From NCBI RefSeq assembly GCF_004345365.1, contig NZ_SLVF01000001.1:1-64000 (forward strand): a stretch of DNA of 64,000 nt. Reading direction: 5' to 3'. Below, one piece after another: positions 54,462 to 62,857 of this stretch. Made by a program: the position numbers and the translations under genes. Below the pieces are notes generated by a model. The model was not told the DNA's origin. It made no database searches and saw nothing but the letters and a program-made list of their open reading frames with translations. Positions within the stretch are counted from its first letter, which is position 1. The number at the start of each line of letters is the position of its first letter. Origin of the DNA: Kribbella sp. VKM Ac-2568. Lineage in GTDB: Bacteria; Actinomycetota; Actinomycetes; Propionibacteriales; Kribbellaceae.

Positions 54462-55427
54462 GTGGACACCCAGACAGCCCAGCCGGCACCGGACGCCGCC
54501 GTCACCGCCACCGGGTTCGCAGTGCAGGTCGATGCCGTGCGCAAGTCCTTCGGTGCGGTCGCGGCGCTGCGTGGTGTCAGCCTCGAGGTCCGGCCCGGTC
54601 AGGTCTACGGGGTGCTCGGGCCGAACGGCGCCGGGAAGACGACGCTGCTGCGCATCCTGCTGGGGCTGGTCCGGCCGGACGACGGTTCGGTGAGGGTGCT
54701 CGGCCGGGCTCCCGGATCTCCGCAGGCGCTGCGCCGGATCGGTGCTCTGATCGAGACTCCCGCGTTCGTCCCGCATCTGTCCGGCCGGACGAATCTCCAG
54801 GTGCTGGCCAGGGCCCGCGGGCTGCGGGACGCCGAGGTGGACCGGGTGCTCGAGGTCGTCGAACTGCAGCATCGCGGCGGTGATCGTTTCAGCGGCTACT
54901 CGCTCGGGATGGGCCAGCGGCTCGGCGTCGCGGCCGCGCTGCTCGGCGACCCGGCGTTGCTGATCCTGGACGAGCCGACCAACGGACTCGACCCGGAAGG
55001 CGTCGCCACCATGCGCACGCTGATCCGCGACCTCGGCAGGTCCGGTACGACGGTGCTGCTGTCGTCGCACCTGCTCGGCGAGGTCCAGCAGATCTGCGAC
55101 CGGGTGGTGGTGATCGACCGCGGCCTGGTCATCGCCGACGACACCGTCTCCGCCATCCGCGACCGCCCCGGCACCACGGCCCTGGACATCTGGGCAACCC
55201 CGTTGGAAACAGCCGGACAAGTCCTCGCCGATCTGACCGTTGAGTTGGTCGGCGAGGGGGAGGACCGGCATTGGCATCTGGAGACTGCGCCGGATGACGT
55301 TCCCGGGCTGGTTCGCGCGTTGGTCGCGGCCGGGGTCGATGTGCACGAGATCCGCCGGGAGCGGCAGACGCTCGAAGGGGTCTTCTTCGCGCTGACCGCC
55401 CACCAGGACGAGCAGGAGGAGTCGTGA
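54462..55427 (+). CDS. ABC transporter ATPase of the RiPP cluster
   Basis: The 321-aa ATPase belongs to the CcmA/DrrA-type exporter group: Walker A GPNGAGKTT, signature YSLGMGQRLG, Walker B LLILDEPTNGLDPEG and switch VLLSSH. The C-terminal extension is typical of drug/bacteriocin exporters. It lies first in the cluster, so it may give self-protection or secrete the mature peptide. GTG at 54462 opens the frame, and the stop overlaps the permease start (GTGA). Confidence 0.92.
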   Translation: MDTQTAQPAPDAAVTATGFAVQVDAVRKSFGAVAALRGVSLEVRPGQVYGVLGPNGAGKTTLLRILLGLVRPDDGSVRVLGRAPGSPQALRRIGALIETPAFVPHLSGRTNLQVLARARGLRDAEVDRVLEVVELQHRGGDRFSGYSLGMGQRLGVAAALLGDPALLILDEPTNGLDPEGVATMRTLIRDLGRSGTTVLLSSHLLGEVQQICDRVVVIDRGLVIADDTVSAIRDRPGTTALDIWATPLETAGQVLADLTVELVGEGEDRHWHLETAPDDVPGLVRALVAAGVDVHEIRRERQTLEGVFFALTAHQDEQEES

Positions 55428-56257
55428 TCAACGCCGTCGCCGCCGAGGCGCTGCTGATGCGCAAGCGGCTCGCCCCTGTGATCGTCGGCGCCACCTGGGT
55501 GCTGATGGTGGTGGGCTTCGCCTTCGCCGTGCCCTACATCGTCTACAGCGTGCTCGACCCCGCGGATGCGAGCCGCGCGGAGCTGCTCCGGATCTTGTTG
55601 CCGGCGGCATTCGCCTCCACCTCGCTGAGCAGCTACCCGCTGTTCGGCGGCGCGATCATGCTGATCCTCGGAGTGCTGGTCACCGGCTCGGAGTACCGCT
55701 GGCGGACCTGGACCGCGCGGCTCAGCCAGGGACCGGACCGGGTTCAGGTCCTGCTCGCCAAGCTCGTCATCGGCGCCATGGTGACGACCGTCATTGCGGT
55801 GGTCGCGGCGGTGGCCGCGGCCCTGGCGTCGGCTGTGATCGCAGCTGTCGAAGGCCGCCCCGCCGACTGGCCCTCCGTGTCGTCACTGCTCGGCTCGCTC
55901 GGTGCCGCGGTACTGATCTCGGCCGCCTGGATGAGCGTCGGCGCGGCCCTCGGCGTCATCTTCCGTGGCACCACCGTCGCTCTCACGGTCGGCCTGCTGT
56001 GGACGCTCGGCCTGGAGAACGCACTGTCCGGTCTGGCCGGCGTGATCCCGGCGATCGAGCCGGTCCGCAATATCCTGCTCGGCTCCGCCAGCGGCTCGCT
56101 GGTGGGAAGTCTCGGCGCACCGACCCAGGGCGACGGCGGTACCCCCGGCGTCGTCGACTACCTGAGCGCACCGGCCGCCTGCCTGGTGCTGGTCGCCTAC
56201 CTCGTCGTCACCACCACCGCAGCCGCGGTCCTGATGCACCGGCGCGACATCACCTGA
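55424..56257 (+). CDS. ABC-2-type permease of the RiPP cluster
   Basis: The 277-aa membrane protein has about six hydrophobic segments in the ABC-2 arrangement (VIVGATWVLMVVGFAFAV ... ALTVGLLWTLGLENAL). It pairs with the overlapping ATPase as an exporter. Fusion of ATPase and permease genes through a GTGA overlap is typical of bacteriocin self-immunity pairs. It ends 46 bp before the Ocin-ThiF gene. Confidence 0.88.
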   Translation: MINAVAAEALLMRKRLAPVIVGATWVLMVVGFAFAVPYIVYSVLDPADASRAELLRILLPAAFASTSLSSYPLFGGAIMLILGVLVTGSEYRWRTWTARLSQGPDRVQVLLAKLVIGAMVTTVIAVVAAVAAALASAVIAAVEGRPADWPSVSSLLGSLGAAVLISAAWMSVGAALGVIFRGTTVALTVGLLWTLGLENALSGLAGVIPAIEPVRNILLGSASGSLVGSLGAPTQGDGGTPGVVDYLSAPAACLVLVAYLVVTTTAAAVLMHRRDIT

Positions 56258-56302
56258 TCCCGAACCCACCGACCCGCTTTCCTTCCGCCCGAGGAGCGAA
56301 CC

Positions 56303-58363
56303 GTGACCAACCCGCCCGTTGAACTCGTCCGGCCCCGCATGCGCCAGGACGTGGCCTTCCTCGAAACGCTCGACGGTGTGTACGTGCGTGGTTCCGATGG
56401 CGCGTTCGTCATCCGCGGTGCCGGCGCCTACCGCTACCTGTCGGCGTTGCTGCCGCATCTCGATGGCAGCACGTTGCTGACCGACATCGTCGAGGGCCTG
56501 CCGGACGCGCAAGCAGGTGCGGTCCGCTCCCTGCTCGGCACCCTCGCCTCGCGTGGTGTCGTCCTGGACGGCCCAGGAGCCCTGCTGGACAAGGAACTGC
56601 GAGACAAGTTCCCCAGCCAGGTCGCGCTCCTGGAGCACCACGGCGACGACGGCACCGGCTTCTCCCACGTGGCTGCTGCACGAGTCCTCATCACCGGCAC
56701 CGATCAACAAGCCCTGACCACCCTCGCCACCGCCCTGACAGCCAACGGCGTCGGCACAGGTGGGTTTGTGCGGGTAGTTGTTGATGCTGAGTGGGATGCG
56801 GCTCAGGCGGCGGACGCTGATTTGGCTGTCCTGCTGGCGTTAGACGGGCCGTCGCCGCAGTTGTTCGAGGTGGCTGAAGAGGCCCGCCGGGCTGGGGTGG
56901 ACTTTCTGCCGTTGGTTCGGGTGGGGGATCGGTTGATGGCCGGGCCGTGGCAGGGGGCCGTGTCGATCCAGTCCGCTCTGCTGCGGATGAGTGACAACGG
57001 GATGGCCGGGGTTGCCGAGCTCTGGCAGGCAGGGGTGGCTGGGGCCGCTGCCGCACCGGCTGGGCCTGTGTTGCCCAGGGTTGCAGCGACGATGCTGATC
57101 AACCTGGCCGGGTTCGAGATCTTCAAGCAGTTGTCCGGCAGTATCCCCTCGGATCTCGACCGGACAGTGATCCTGCTCGACCCGGATCGCCTGACCGTCC
57201 GCACCGAACACGTCCTGCCCCACCCGGCCGTCGAACCCACCGCGCCGGCCGCAGCCCTCCCAGCCGCCAAAACCGCCGCTCCGGAAGAGCCTGTGGTGCC
57301 GGCGGATGACGGTGGGGTGGAGTGGGCCTACCGGCGTTTCGATCCGGTGGTGGCGGACGCGGTCGGGTTGTTCCGGCACTTCGACGATGACGCGGTGCCG
57401 CAGATCCCGGTCAAGACAGCAGTACTGCGGGCGCCCGCCGCGGCCACCGAGCCGATCGTGACGTTCGGAGTGGAAACCGTTCTCGAAGCCAGGCTGGCCT
57501 CGCTGGAAGACGCTGCCATCCGCTACACCCTCAATCTCCACAGGCGTTCCTCCCTGCTGTCCGCCCCGGCGCCGGGCGCGGAGGACGTCGTATCGGAGCA
57601 GGTCGAGACGTGGCTTGGTGCCGGGCCCTCGCGTCCAGCACCGGTCGCGGCGTACGAGGTGACGAGCTGGACTTCGTTGGCGATCGACCGTGCCGCGGTC
57701 CTCGCAGGTCCGCTGGACTGGAACGCTGCTGAGTTCGAGCCGGACCTGGGTGGTCTCGCCGCGGCGCCGACTCCGCCCGCCGCGATCTCGCGAGCTCTCG
57801 TCGCCGCGGTCGGCTCGACCGCCATCGCGGAGGTCGCCAGCGGTGAGCTCCCGGTTGTCCGAGTGCCGCAGGAACTGATCGCCCAGGCGCTGGATCCACA
57901 GCAGTACCGCCGCCTGATGATCCTGTTCAACGAACTCGTCGCCGCCGGTGACAAGGTCGACTTCCAGCTCGCCCGCGGCGCCGTACCGGTCGCAGTAGTT
58001 GCCATTAGCAACGGAGTGGAGCGGCAACTGATCGCCCGGGCCGCGACCAGCTGGGTGGCGGCGGCCGAGGCAGCCCTCCTGACAGCCGTAGGCGAACGCC
58101 AGCTGGCCGGTACGCCGTACGCGCGGGTCGACCACAAGCTGCGGGTGGATGCGGATCTCGGCGGCGCTCTCGTCGCCGGACCTGCTCCCGAGGCAGCCGA
58201 GCTGACCGACACCGTCGCCGACGACGCGATCCTGGCGAAGCTCGCCGCGACCGGCCGCCGGGCCGCGACGGTCGACCTCAGCCCGCCAGACCTGACCGGC
58301 GTCACCTCGGTGGCCCGGGTCCTGCTCTTCCGCACCGCCGCCCCTGACGCGAAGGAGTCCTGA
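56303..58363 (+). CDS. TOMM leader-peptide-binding protein (Ocin-ThiF-like, with RRE)
   Basis: The 686-aa protein has an N-terminal PqqD-like RRE (RiPP recognition element; about residues 10-85, VAFLETLDGVYVRGSDGAFVIRGAGAYRYLSALL) that should bind the precursor leader, then a degenerate E1/ThiF-like domain and a long C-terminal region typical of the Ocin-ThiF-like group (TbtF relatives). It hands the leader to the YcaO enzyme for cyclodehydration. It has no obvious adenylation residues, so catalysis lies in YcaO. Its stop codon overlaps the ATG of the first precursor gene (ATGA), directly linking it to the peptides. Confidence 0.83.
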   Translation: MTNPPVELVRPRMRQDVAFLETLDGVYVRGSDGAFVIRGAGAYRYLSALLPHLDGSTLLTDIVEGLPDAQAGAVRSLLGTLASRGVVLDGPGALLDKELRDKFPSQVALLEHHGDDGTGFSHVAAARVLITGTDQQALTTLATALTANGVGTGGFVRVVVDAEWDAAQAADADLAVLLALDGPSPQLFEVAEEARRAGVDFLPLVRVGDRLMAGPWQGAVSIQSALLRMSDNGMAGVAELWQAGVAGAAAAPAGPVLPRVAATMLINLAGFEIFKQLSGSIPSDLDRTVILLDPDRLTVRTEHVLPHPAVEPTAPAAALPAAKTAAPEEPVVPADDGGVEWAYRRFDPVVADAVGLFRHFDDDAVPQIPVKTAVLRAPAAATEPIVTFGVETVLEARLASLEDAAIRYTLNLHRRSSLLSAPAPGAEDVVSEQVETWLGAGPSRPAPVAAYEVTSWTSLAIDRAAVLAGPLDWNAAEFEPDLGGLAAAPTPPAAISRALVAAVGSTAIAEVASGELPVVRVPQELIAQALDPQQYRRLMILFNELVAAGDKVDFQLARGAVPVAVVAISNGVERQLIARAATSWVAAAEAALLTAVGERQLAGTPYARVDHKLRVDADLGGALVAGPAPEAAELTDTVADDAILAKLAATGRRAATVDLSPPDLTGVTSVARVLLFRTAAPDAKES

Positions 58364-58548
58364 TGACCGACCTGACCACCGAGCTGCTGTCGCTGGAGAC
58401 CGCCACCTTCGAGGTGGACGAGATCGCCGACGTCGGGCAGGACGCTGCCGACTGGTGCAGCTCGAGCACCAGCACGTCGAGCTGCTCCTCCTGCAGCACG
58501 TCCAGCTGCTGCGGGTGTTCCAGTTGCAGCTGCAGCAGTACCAGCTGA
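58363..58548 (+). CDS. Thiazolylpeptide-type RiPP precursor 1
   Basis: A 61-aa precursor. The leader (1-31) is acidic and Leu-rich with ELLSLETATFEVDEIAD and ends in AADW; the core (32-61, 30 residues) contains eight Cys and 29 of 30 residues are Cys, Ser or Thr (one Gly). This matches thiazolylpeptide-type bacteriocin precursors, in which YcaO converts Cys/Ser/Thr to azolines. ATG overlaps the upstream stop. No downstream membrane anchor or double-Gly is present; the W just before the core may mark leader removal. Confidence 0.92.
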   Translation: MTDLTTELLSLETATFEVDEIADVGQDAADWCSSSTSTSSCSSCSTSSCCGCSSCSCSSTS

Positions 58549-58571
58549 GCACGGTACTGCCTCCCCAGGTT

Positions 58572-58592
58572 CCGCCGCCGGACCGGCGGCGG
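58572..58592 (+). terminator. Hairpin after precursor 1
   Basis: CCGCCGCCGG-A-CCGGCGGCGG, an 8- to 10-bp GC stem in the 75-bp gap between precursors 1 and 2. Likely a partial attenuator or mRNA-stabilising structure. Confidence 0.5.
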
Positions 58593-58623
58593 CCCCAACC
58601 CGCCCAGGAAGGAGGTGACCACC

Positions 58624-58806
58624 ATGGCGCTCCGCGAAGAGCTGCTCGTGCTCGAGACGGCCACGTTCGAGATCGAGGACATCGTCGATCTCGGCCAGGA
58701 TGCGGCCGGCTGGTGCAGCTCGAGCTGCTCCTGCTCGAGCTGCTCGTCCTGCAGCACGTCCAGCTGCTGCTCGACCAGCACCAGCACCGGGTGCGGCGGC
58801 GGCTGA
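58624..58806 (+). CDS. Thiazolylpeptide-type RiPP precursor 2
   Basis: A 60-aa precursor with leader MALREELLVLETATFEIEDI closely like precursor 1, including the GQDAA-G-W end, and a 30-residue core beginning CSSSCSCSSC with eight Cys and ending GCGGG. ATG at 58624 is chosen because GGAGG (58611-58615) lies eight bases before it; an earlier in-frame GTG inside the ribosome site is unlikely. All residues of the core are Cys, Ser, Thr or Gly. Confidence 0.92.
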   Translation: MALREELLVLETATFEIEDIVDLGQDAAGWCSSSCSCSSCSSCSTSSCCSTSTSTGCGGG

Positions 58807-58840
58807 CAGCCGTCCGTCACTCCGGGTGCGGCGACGGCTG
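58807..58840 (+). terminator. Hairpin after precursor 2
   Basis: CAGCCGTC, 18-base loop, GACGGCTG, starting immediately after the stop codon of precursor 2. Probable attenuator or 3'-end stabiliser. Confidence 0.45.
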
Positions 58841-58920
58841 ATGCCGTCGTCCGGACCGAAGTACTGCTACCGCCCAGTCGCGGCTGAACGGCCGCGCAGA
58901 AACAGGAAGGAAGTCCGACC

Positions 58921-59106
58921 ATGAGCACTCAGACGCTCGGCCTCGAACTGCTCGACCTCGAGGCCGCCACCTTCGAGGTGGACGAGATCACCGATCCGTC
59001 CCTGGACCTCGCAGCCACCAGCTCGTCCTGCAGCTGTTCCAGCTGCTGCTCCTGCAGCACCTCCAGCTGCTGCTCGACGAGCACCAGCACGTCCAGCTGC
59101 GGCTGA
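58921..59106 (+). CDS. Thiazolylpeptide-type RiPP precursor 3
   Basis: A 61-aa precursor with leader MSTQTLGLELLDLEAATFEV, the same family, followed by DEITDPSLDLAAT and a core of 28 residues (34-61) with eight Cys, starting SSSCSCSSCC and ending SSCG. It lacks the leader-end Trp and the leading core Cys of precursors 1 and 2, so its modification or cleavage may differ. AGGAAGGAA lies upstream at normal spacing. Confidence 0.92.
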   Translation: MSTQTLGLELLDLEAATFEVDEITDPSLDLAATSSSCSCSSCCSCSTSSCCSTSTSTSSCG

Positions 59107-59127
59107 TCGACGCGCTAGTGAGCTGAG

Positions 59128-59158
59128 TGCTGCGGACCAAGGGCCCTGGTCCGCAGCA
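59128..59158 (+). terminator. Hairpin between precursor 3 and the YcaO gene
   Basis: TGCTGCGGACCA, a 7-base loop AGGGCCC, TGGTCCGCAGCA: a perfect 12-bp stem 21 bp after precursor 3. It should lower read-through into the enzyme genes. It has no U-run. Confidence 0.65.
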
Positions 59159-59253
59159 TGTCCCGGCCGTTCACCGCCCCGAGCGACCGTCTGTACTCCG
59201 CCCGCCGACCCTGCTGTCGGTGCCCGTCCAGGAACGAGAAGGAGCTGCATCCA

Positions 59254-61182
59254 GTGACGACGTTGGAGGAACACCACGCACCCTCGGTGGCGCCGGATGC
59301 CGCGGCACTGGTGGCTACGGTCGGCGGCTCCATTGCCGACCTGCTGCCACCCCGCCCCGCGATCGCCCTGGACGTCGCCGTACTCGGCCTGCCCGGCCAG
59401 GAAGAGCGGATCACCATCGGCGCTCCGAGGCCCGGCGAGTCCGCCCCTGTCAGCATCCGCCTCTACGCAGGCACCCTCGTGGTCGCCGCCACTCCCGGTG
59501 GTGCCGGACCGTGCCCGACCTGCCTGGACCGTCGCTGGGTCGTGTGCCGCCCGACCATCGAGCGCCGCATCCTCGATCACCCGCACGGTGTCCTCACCAC
59601 CCCGCACAGCGTCCCCGGCCCGCACGCAATGAGCGTCGCCGCCGCAGTGACCCGCGCCGCGGCCGAAGCGCTAGGCGGCCCGGCGTACCCGGTCTGGGAG
59701 ATCGACATCCGTACTGCGAAGGTCGAGCGGTACGGGTTGATCCGCGACTCCTCCTGCGAGGCCTGCGCCCAACCGCAACCGGACACCGCGGACGATGCAC
59801 GGATCCGTCTGGTGTCCACACCAGCGTCCAGTCCCGGCAGCGGCAGGTCCCGTAAGCCGGAAGACCTCGCTCTGCCGATGGACGCGCTCGCCAACCCAGT
59901 GTGCGGCATGCTCGGCGGCCCGGCGATCCGCGCCTACCACGCGACCGCCACGGCCCCGGCCAGCGGCCACTTCGAGGTGCGGAGCAAGTACGGCCTGCAC
60001 GAGATGTGGTGGAGCGGCCACGCCGAGAGCTACCAGCGCAGCGAGCTCCTCGGTGCGCTGGAAGGACTGGAACGCGACGCCGGCCAGCGACCTCGCCGCG
60101 TGGACGTGGCCCTGCGTGCGACCGCGACGGAGCTCACCGTCCCGTTCGTGGAGATGGAGCAGTGCGGCCTCTACACACCCGACTTCTACCAACAGCACCA
60201 GGACAAGTACGTGCCCTGGTCGGAGAACCCGAGTGTGCCGTGGGTGTGGGGCTGGTCCGTCCGCGACCACCGCCCGCTGCTCGTCCCCGAGCAGATCGTG
60301 TACTACCTCGACCACCGCGAGGACCACCGCAACACAGTGCAGGAGTGCTCGAACGGCTGCGCCTCCGGCAGTTCCGTCACCGAGGCCGTCCTGCACGGTC
60401 AGCTCGAGCTGATCGAGCGGGACGCCTTCCTGATCAGCTGGTACGGCGGCCTCACCCCGACCGAGATCGACCTCGACACCGTCGACCACCCGCTGGTCCG
60501 GCAGATGCGCGCCCACGTCGACCTGCTCGGCTACGACCTGCGGTGCTTCGACATCCGCGTGGATCTCCCGGTCCCCGCCGTTGGTGCTGTCGCCGTACGG
60601 CGGGATGGCGGGCTGGGCACGCTCTGCTTCGCCGGCGGGGCCTCCTTGGACCCGGCGGACGCAGTACGGGCTGCTGTGTGTGAGGTGGCGTCGTACGTCA
60701 CCGGCTTCGAGGAGCGGGTGAGCGAGACGCTGGGGCAGGTACAGGGGATGGTCACGGACTACCGCAACGTCACCGAGCTGGCGCACCATGCGCTGTTGTT
60801 CGGCATGCCCGAGATGGCTCAGCACGCCGAGCACTGGTTGCGCCAGTCCGAGGTCACGCCGCTGGACCAGGCGTTCGCCAACTGGACCACCGGCCGGGAG
60901 CCGGTGACCGATCTGCGCGAGCCGGTCGAGGAGATCGTCGCGCTGTTCGCGGCCCGGGGCATGGACACGGTCGTGGTGGACCAGACGACGCCGGAGCAAC
61001 TGGCGATGGGCCTGCACACGGTGGCGACGATCGTGCCCGGGCTGATCCCGATCGACTTCGGCTGGCAGCGGCAGCGGGTGCGGACGATGCCGCGGACGCT
61101 GTGGGCGCCGTACCAGGGCGGCCTGACCGCGCAGCCCCTCACACCCGAGCAGTTGCACCGCGTCCCGCATCCGTTCCCCTAG
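59254..61182 (+). CDS. YcaO-type azoline-forming cyclodehydratase (TOMM)
   Basis: The 642-aa enzyme uses ATP to cyclise Cys, Ser or Thr of the precursor to azolines. N-terminal part (about 1-200) has zinc-binding-like Cys pairs (CPTCLDRRWVVC, CEACAQ); the YcaO domain (about 250-642) has the ATP/Mg-binding segments around SVTEAVLHGQLELIERDAF and DPADAVRAAVCEVA, and it ends in PHPFP, the C-terminal PxPxP motif that matters for catalysis in SagD-like enzymes. GTG at 59254 follows AAGGAG by nine bases. Leader binding is probably supplied by the separate Ocin-ThiF protein. Confidence 0.9.
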   Translation: MTTLEEHHAPSVAPDAAALVATVGGSIADLLPPRPAIALDVAVLGLPGQEERITIGAPRPGESAPVSIRLYAGTLVVAATPGGAGPCPTCLDRRWVVCRPTIERRILDHPHGVLTTPHSVPGPHAMSVAAAVTRAAAEALGGPAYPVWEIDIRTAKVERYGLIRDSSCEACAQPQPDTADDARIRLVSTPASSPGSGRSRKPEDLALPMDALANPVCGMLGGPAIRAYHATATAPASGHFEVRSKYGLHEMWWSGHAESYQRSELLGALEGLERDAGQRPRRVDVALRATATELTVPFVEMEQCGLYTPDFYQQHQDKYVPWSENPSVPWVWGWSVRDHRPLLVPEQIVYYLDHREDHRNTVQECSNGCASGSSVTEAVLHGQLELIERDAFLISWYGGLTPTEIDLDTVDHPLVRQMRAHVDLLGYDLRCFDIRVDLPVPAVGAVAVRRDGGLGTLCFAGGASLDPADAVRAAVCEVASYVTGFEERVSETLGQVQGMVTDYRNVTELAHHALLFGMPEMAQHAEHWLRQSEVTPLDQAFANWTTGREPVTDLREPVEEIVALFAARGMDTVVVDQTTPEQLAMGLHTVATIVPGLIPIDFGWQRQRVRTMPRTLWAPYQGGLTAQPLTPEQLHRVPHPFP

Positions 61183-61228
61183 CCCCGCGTCCGCCCCAGT
61201 CCGTGTCTTCCGTAGGAGTTGAGTGCAG

Positions 61229-62857
61229 GTGACCAGCCAGATCGATGTCGCCGCCGGGCCCGGCAGCCCCGCGGTCGCGATGGACTACGCGCGCCGGATG
61301 TTCGAGCGGCAGCGGGTGCCGTTGCCGCCGATGGGGTTCACGGTGGACTGGGAAGACCAGCCGTCCCGGCACAAGCTCTACCTGGACACACCGAAGGTGC
61401 CGCTGCCTGTTCCATTCGCAGGCCTCCCGTCGATCGGCGTGGAGGCGGCCGCGGCTCGCGCCATCGCTCCTGCCGGCGAGGAGATGCCCGCGCTCGACGT
61501 ACTGGCCTCGGTGCTCGGCTGCTACGGGCTGATAGATCGCCGCACCCAGCTCAACTGGAACGAGGACAGCACCAACAAGCTAAGGGCCGCCCAGCCGGTG
61601 TGGTCGCGGCCGACTGCCTCCGGCGGCGGGATGTACCCGGCAGAGAGCTACCTGGTCGCAGGGCGGTCAGCGCCGGTCCGTACTGGGGTCTACCACTACG
61701 ACACGGCTCACCACAGTCTCGACCGGCTCTCGGCGGCCAACCGCTGCAGTGAGCTGGCGGCGGCTACCGGCGTCAACGCCGGCCTCTACCTGGTCGCGAC
61801 CCTGAGCTTCTGGAAGAACGCCTTCAAATACAACTCCTTCAGCTATCACGTGGTGACTCAGGACGTCGGCGCCCTGCTCGCCTCCTGGCGACTCGTGCTG
61901 GCGGCGGCAGGCCTCGCGGTCGAGCCGGTCCTGTGGTTCGACGAAGCACCAGTCAGTACTGCGCTGGCCGTGGATGGGCAGACCGAAGCGCCTTTCGTGG
62001 TCATCCCACTCGGGCCCACAACGCCAACCAGCGAAGGAGAGCGTCTGGGCACGCCGAATCCCTTGCGGGTGTGGGAGAAGTCCGATCGCGTCCGGGACTT
62101 CGAGCTGGTCGAACGCGTCCACGCGGCCGCCCTCGTGGGCAACACACCGAGGCCGGGCACCACAGCCCCCGTTGGCCCGGCACCACTGAACCAGGCCGAT
62201 GTGATCCCCCTGCCGGCGCCGGAGCCGTCCAGCACTGACCTCACCACTAGCTTGCGCACAAGGCGTTCGAGCTTCGGCCTCTTCTCCGTCCGGCCCGCAC
62301 TGTCGGCGTCGGACCTCAGCTCGGTACTGGCGACCACAGCCCGGATCGGTCGAGCCGGGACGGACCTGGCGCCCGCACCTCGCGACACTCCGTGGACCAG
62401 GCTGTGGGTCCTCCCCAACGCCGTCGAAGGCCTGGCCGAGCGTGCGTACGCCTACGACCCGGCTGAGCACCAGCTGATCGGTGCGGGGTCCTTCGACTTC
62501 GGCGAGGTCCAGCGGCACTACGCGCTGACCAACTACAACATCAGCGAGGTCGCTGCCGTCCTGGTGATCACGGGACGCCTGGAGGCGTTGGTGAACGCGT
62601 ACGGCGCTCGCGGCTACCGGATGCTGAGCATCGAGGTCGGCCAGCTAGCGCAGACCACCTACCTGTCGGCCACCGCTCGCGGGCTGGGAGTCGGCGCCGT
62701 GCTGGGCATCGACAACCTCGCCGTCGACGAGTTCCTCGGCCTCGAGGAGACCGACGAGCGCAGCATGCTCTTCATCCTGCTCGGCCACGAGCGCGCCGGT
62801 CGCGCCGGGTACGACCACGGCCTGCACCACCGGTCAGCCGAAGGAGACCCCCGATGA
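61229..62857 (+). CDS. SagB-type FMN azoline dehydrogenase (TOMM)
   Basis: The 542-aa protein is a SagB-family flavin dehydrogenase that oxidises azolines to thiazoles/oxazoles. Two nitroreductase-fold halves are visible: N-terminal with RPTASGGGMYPAESYLVA and WKNAFKYNSFSYHVVTQDVG, C-terminal with TRRSSFGLF and LSIEVGQLAQTTYLSATARGLGVGAVLG. A GTG at 61229 with AGGAG at ten bases is preferred; GTG at 61223 has too short a spacing. Its stop overlaps the LanB start. This is the double-domain form usual in thiopeptide clusters. Confidence 0.88.
   Translation: MTSQIDVAAGPGSPAVAMDYARRMFERQRVPLPPMGFTVDWEDQPSRHKLYLDTPKVPLPVPFAGLPSIGVEAAAARAIAPAGEEMPALDVLASVLGCYGLIDRRTQLNWNEDSTNKLRAAQPVWSRPTASGGGMYPAESYLVAGRSAPVRTGVYHYDTAHHSLDRLSAANRCSELAAATGVNAGLYLVATLSFWKNAFKYNSFSYHVVTQDVGALLASWRLVLAAAGLAVEPVLWFDEAPVSTALAVDGQTEAPFVVIPLGPTTPTSEGERLGTPNPLRVWEKSDRVRDFELVERVHAAALVGNTPRPGTTAPVGPAPLNQADVIPLPAPEPSSTDLTTSLRTRRSSFGLFSVRPALSASDLSSVLATTARIGRAGTDLAPAPRDTPWTRLWVLPNAVEGLAERAYAYDPAEHQLIGAGSFDFGEVQRHYALTNYNISEVAAVLVITGRLEALVNAYGARGYRMLSIEVGQLAQTTYLSATARGLGVGAVLGIDNLAVDEFLGLEETDERSMLFILLGHERAGRAGYDHGLHHRSAEGDPR

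Noticed and set aside
58363..59106. Precursors as lanthipeptides because of LanB and many Cys
   Set aside because: No LanC/LanM cyclase is seen and YcaO plus SagB are present, so Cys are expected to become thiazoles instead of lanthionines.
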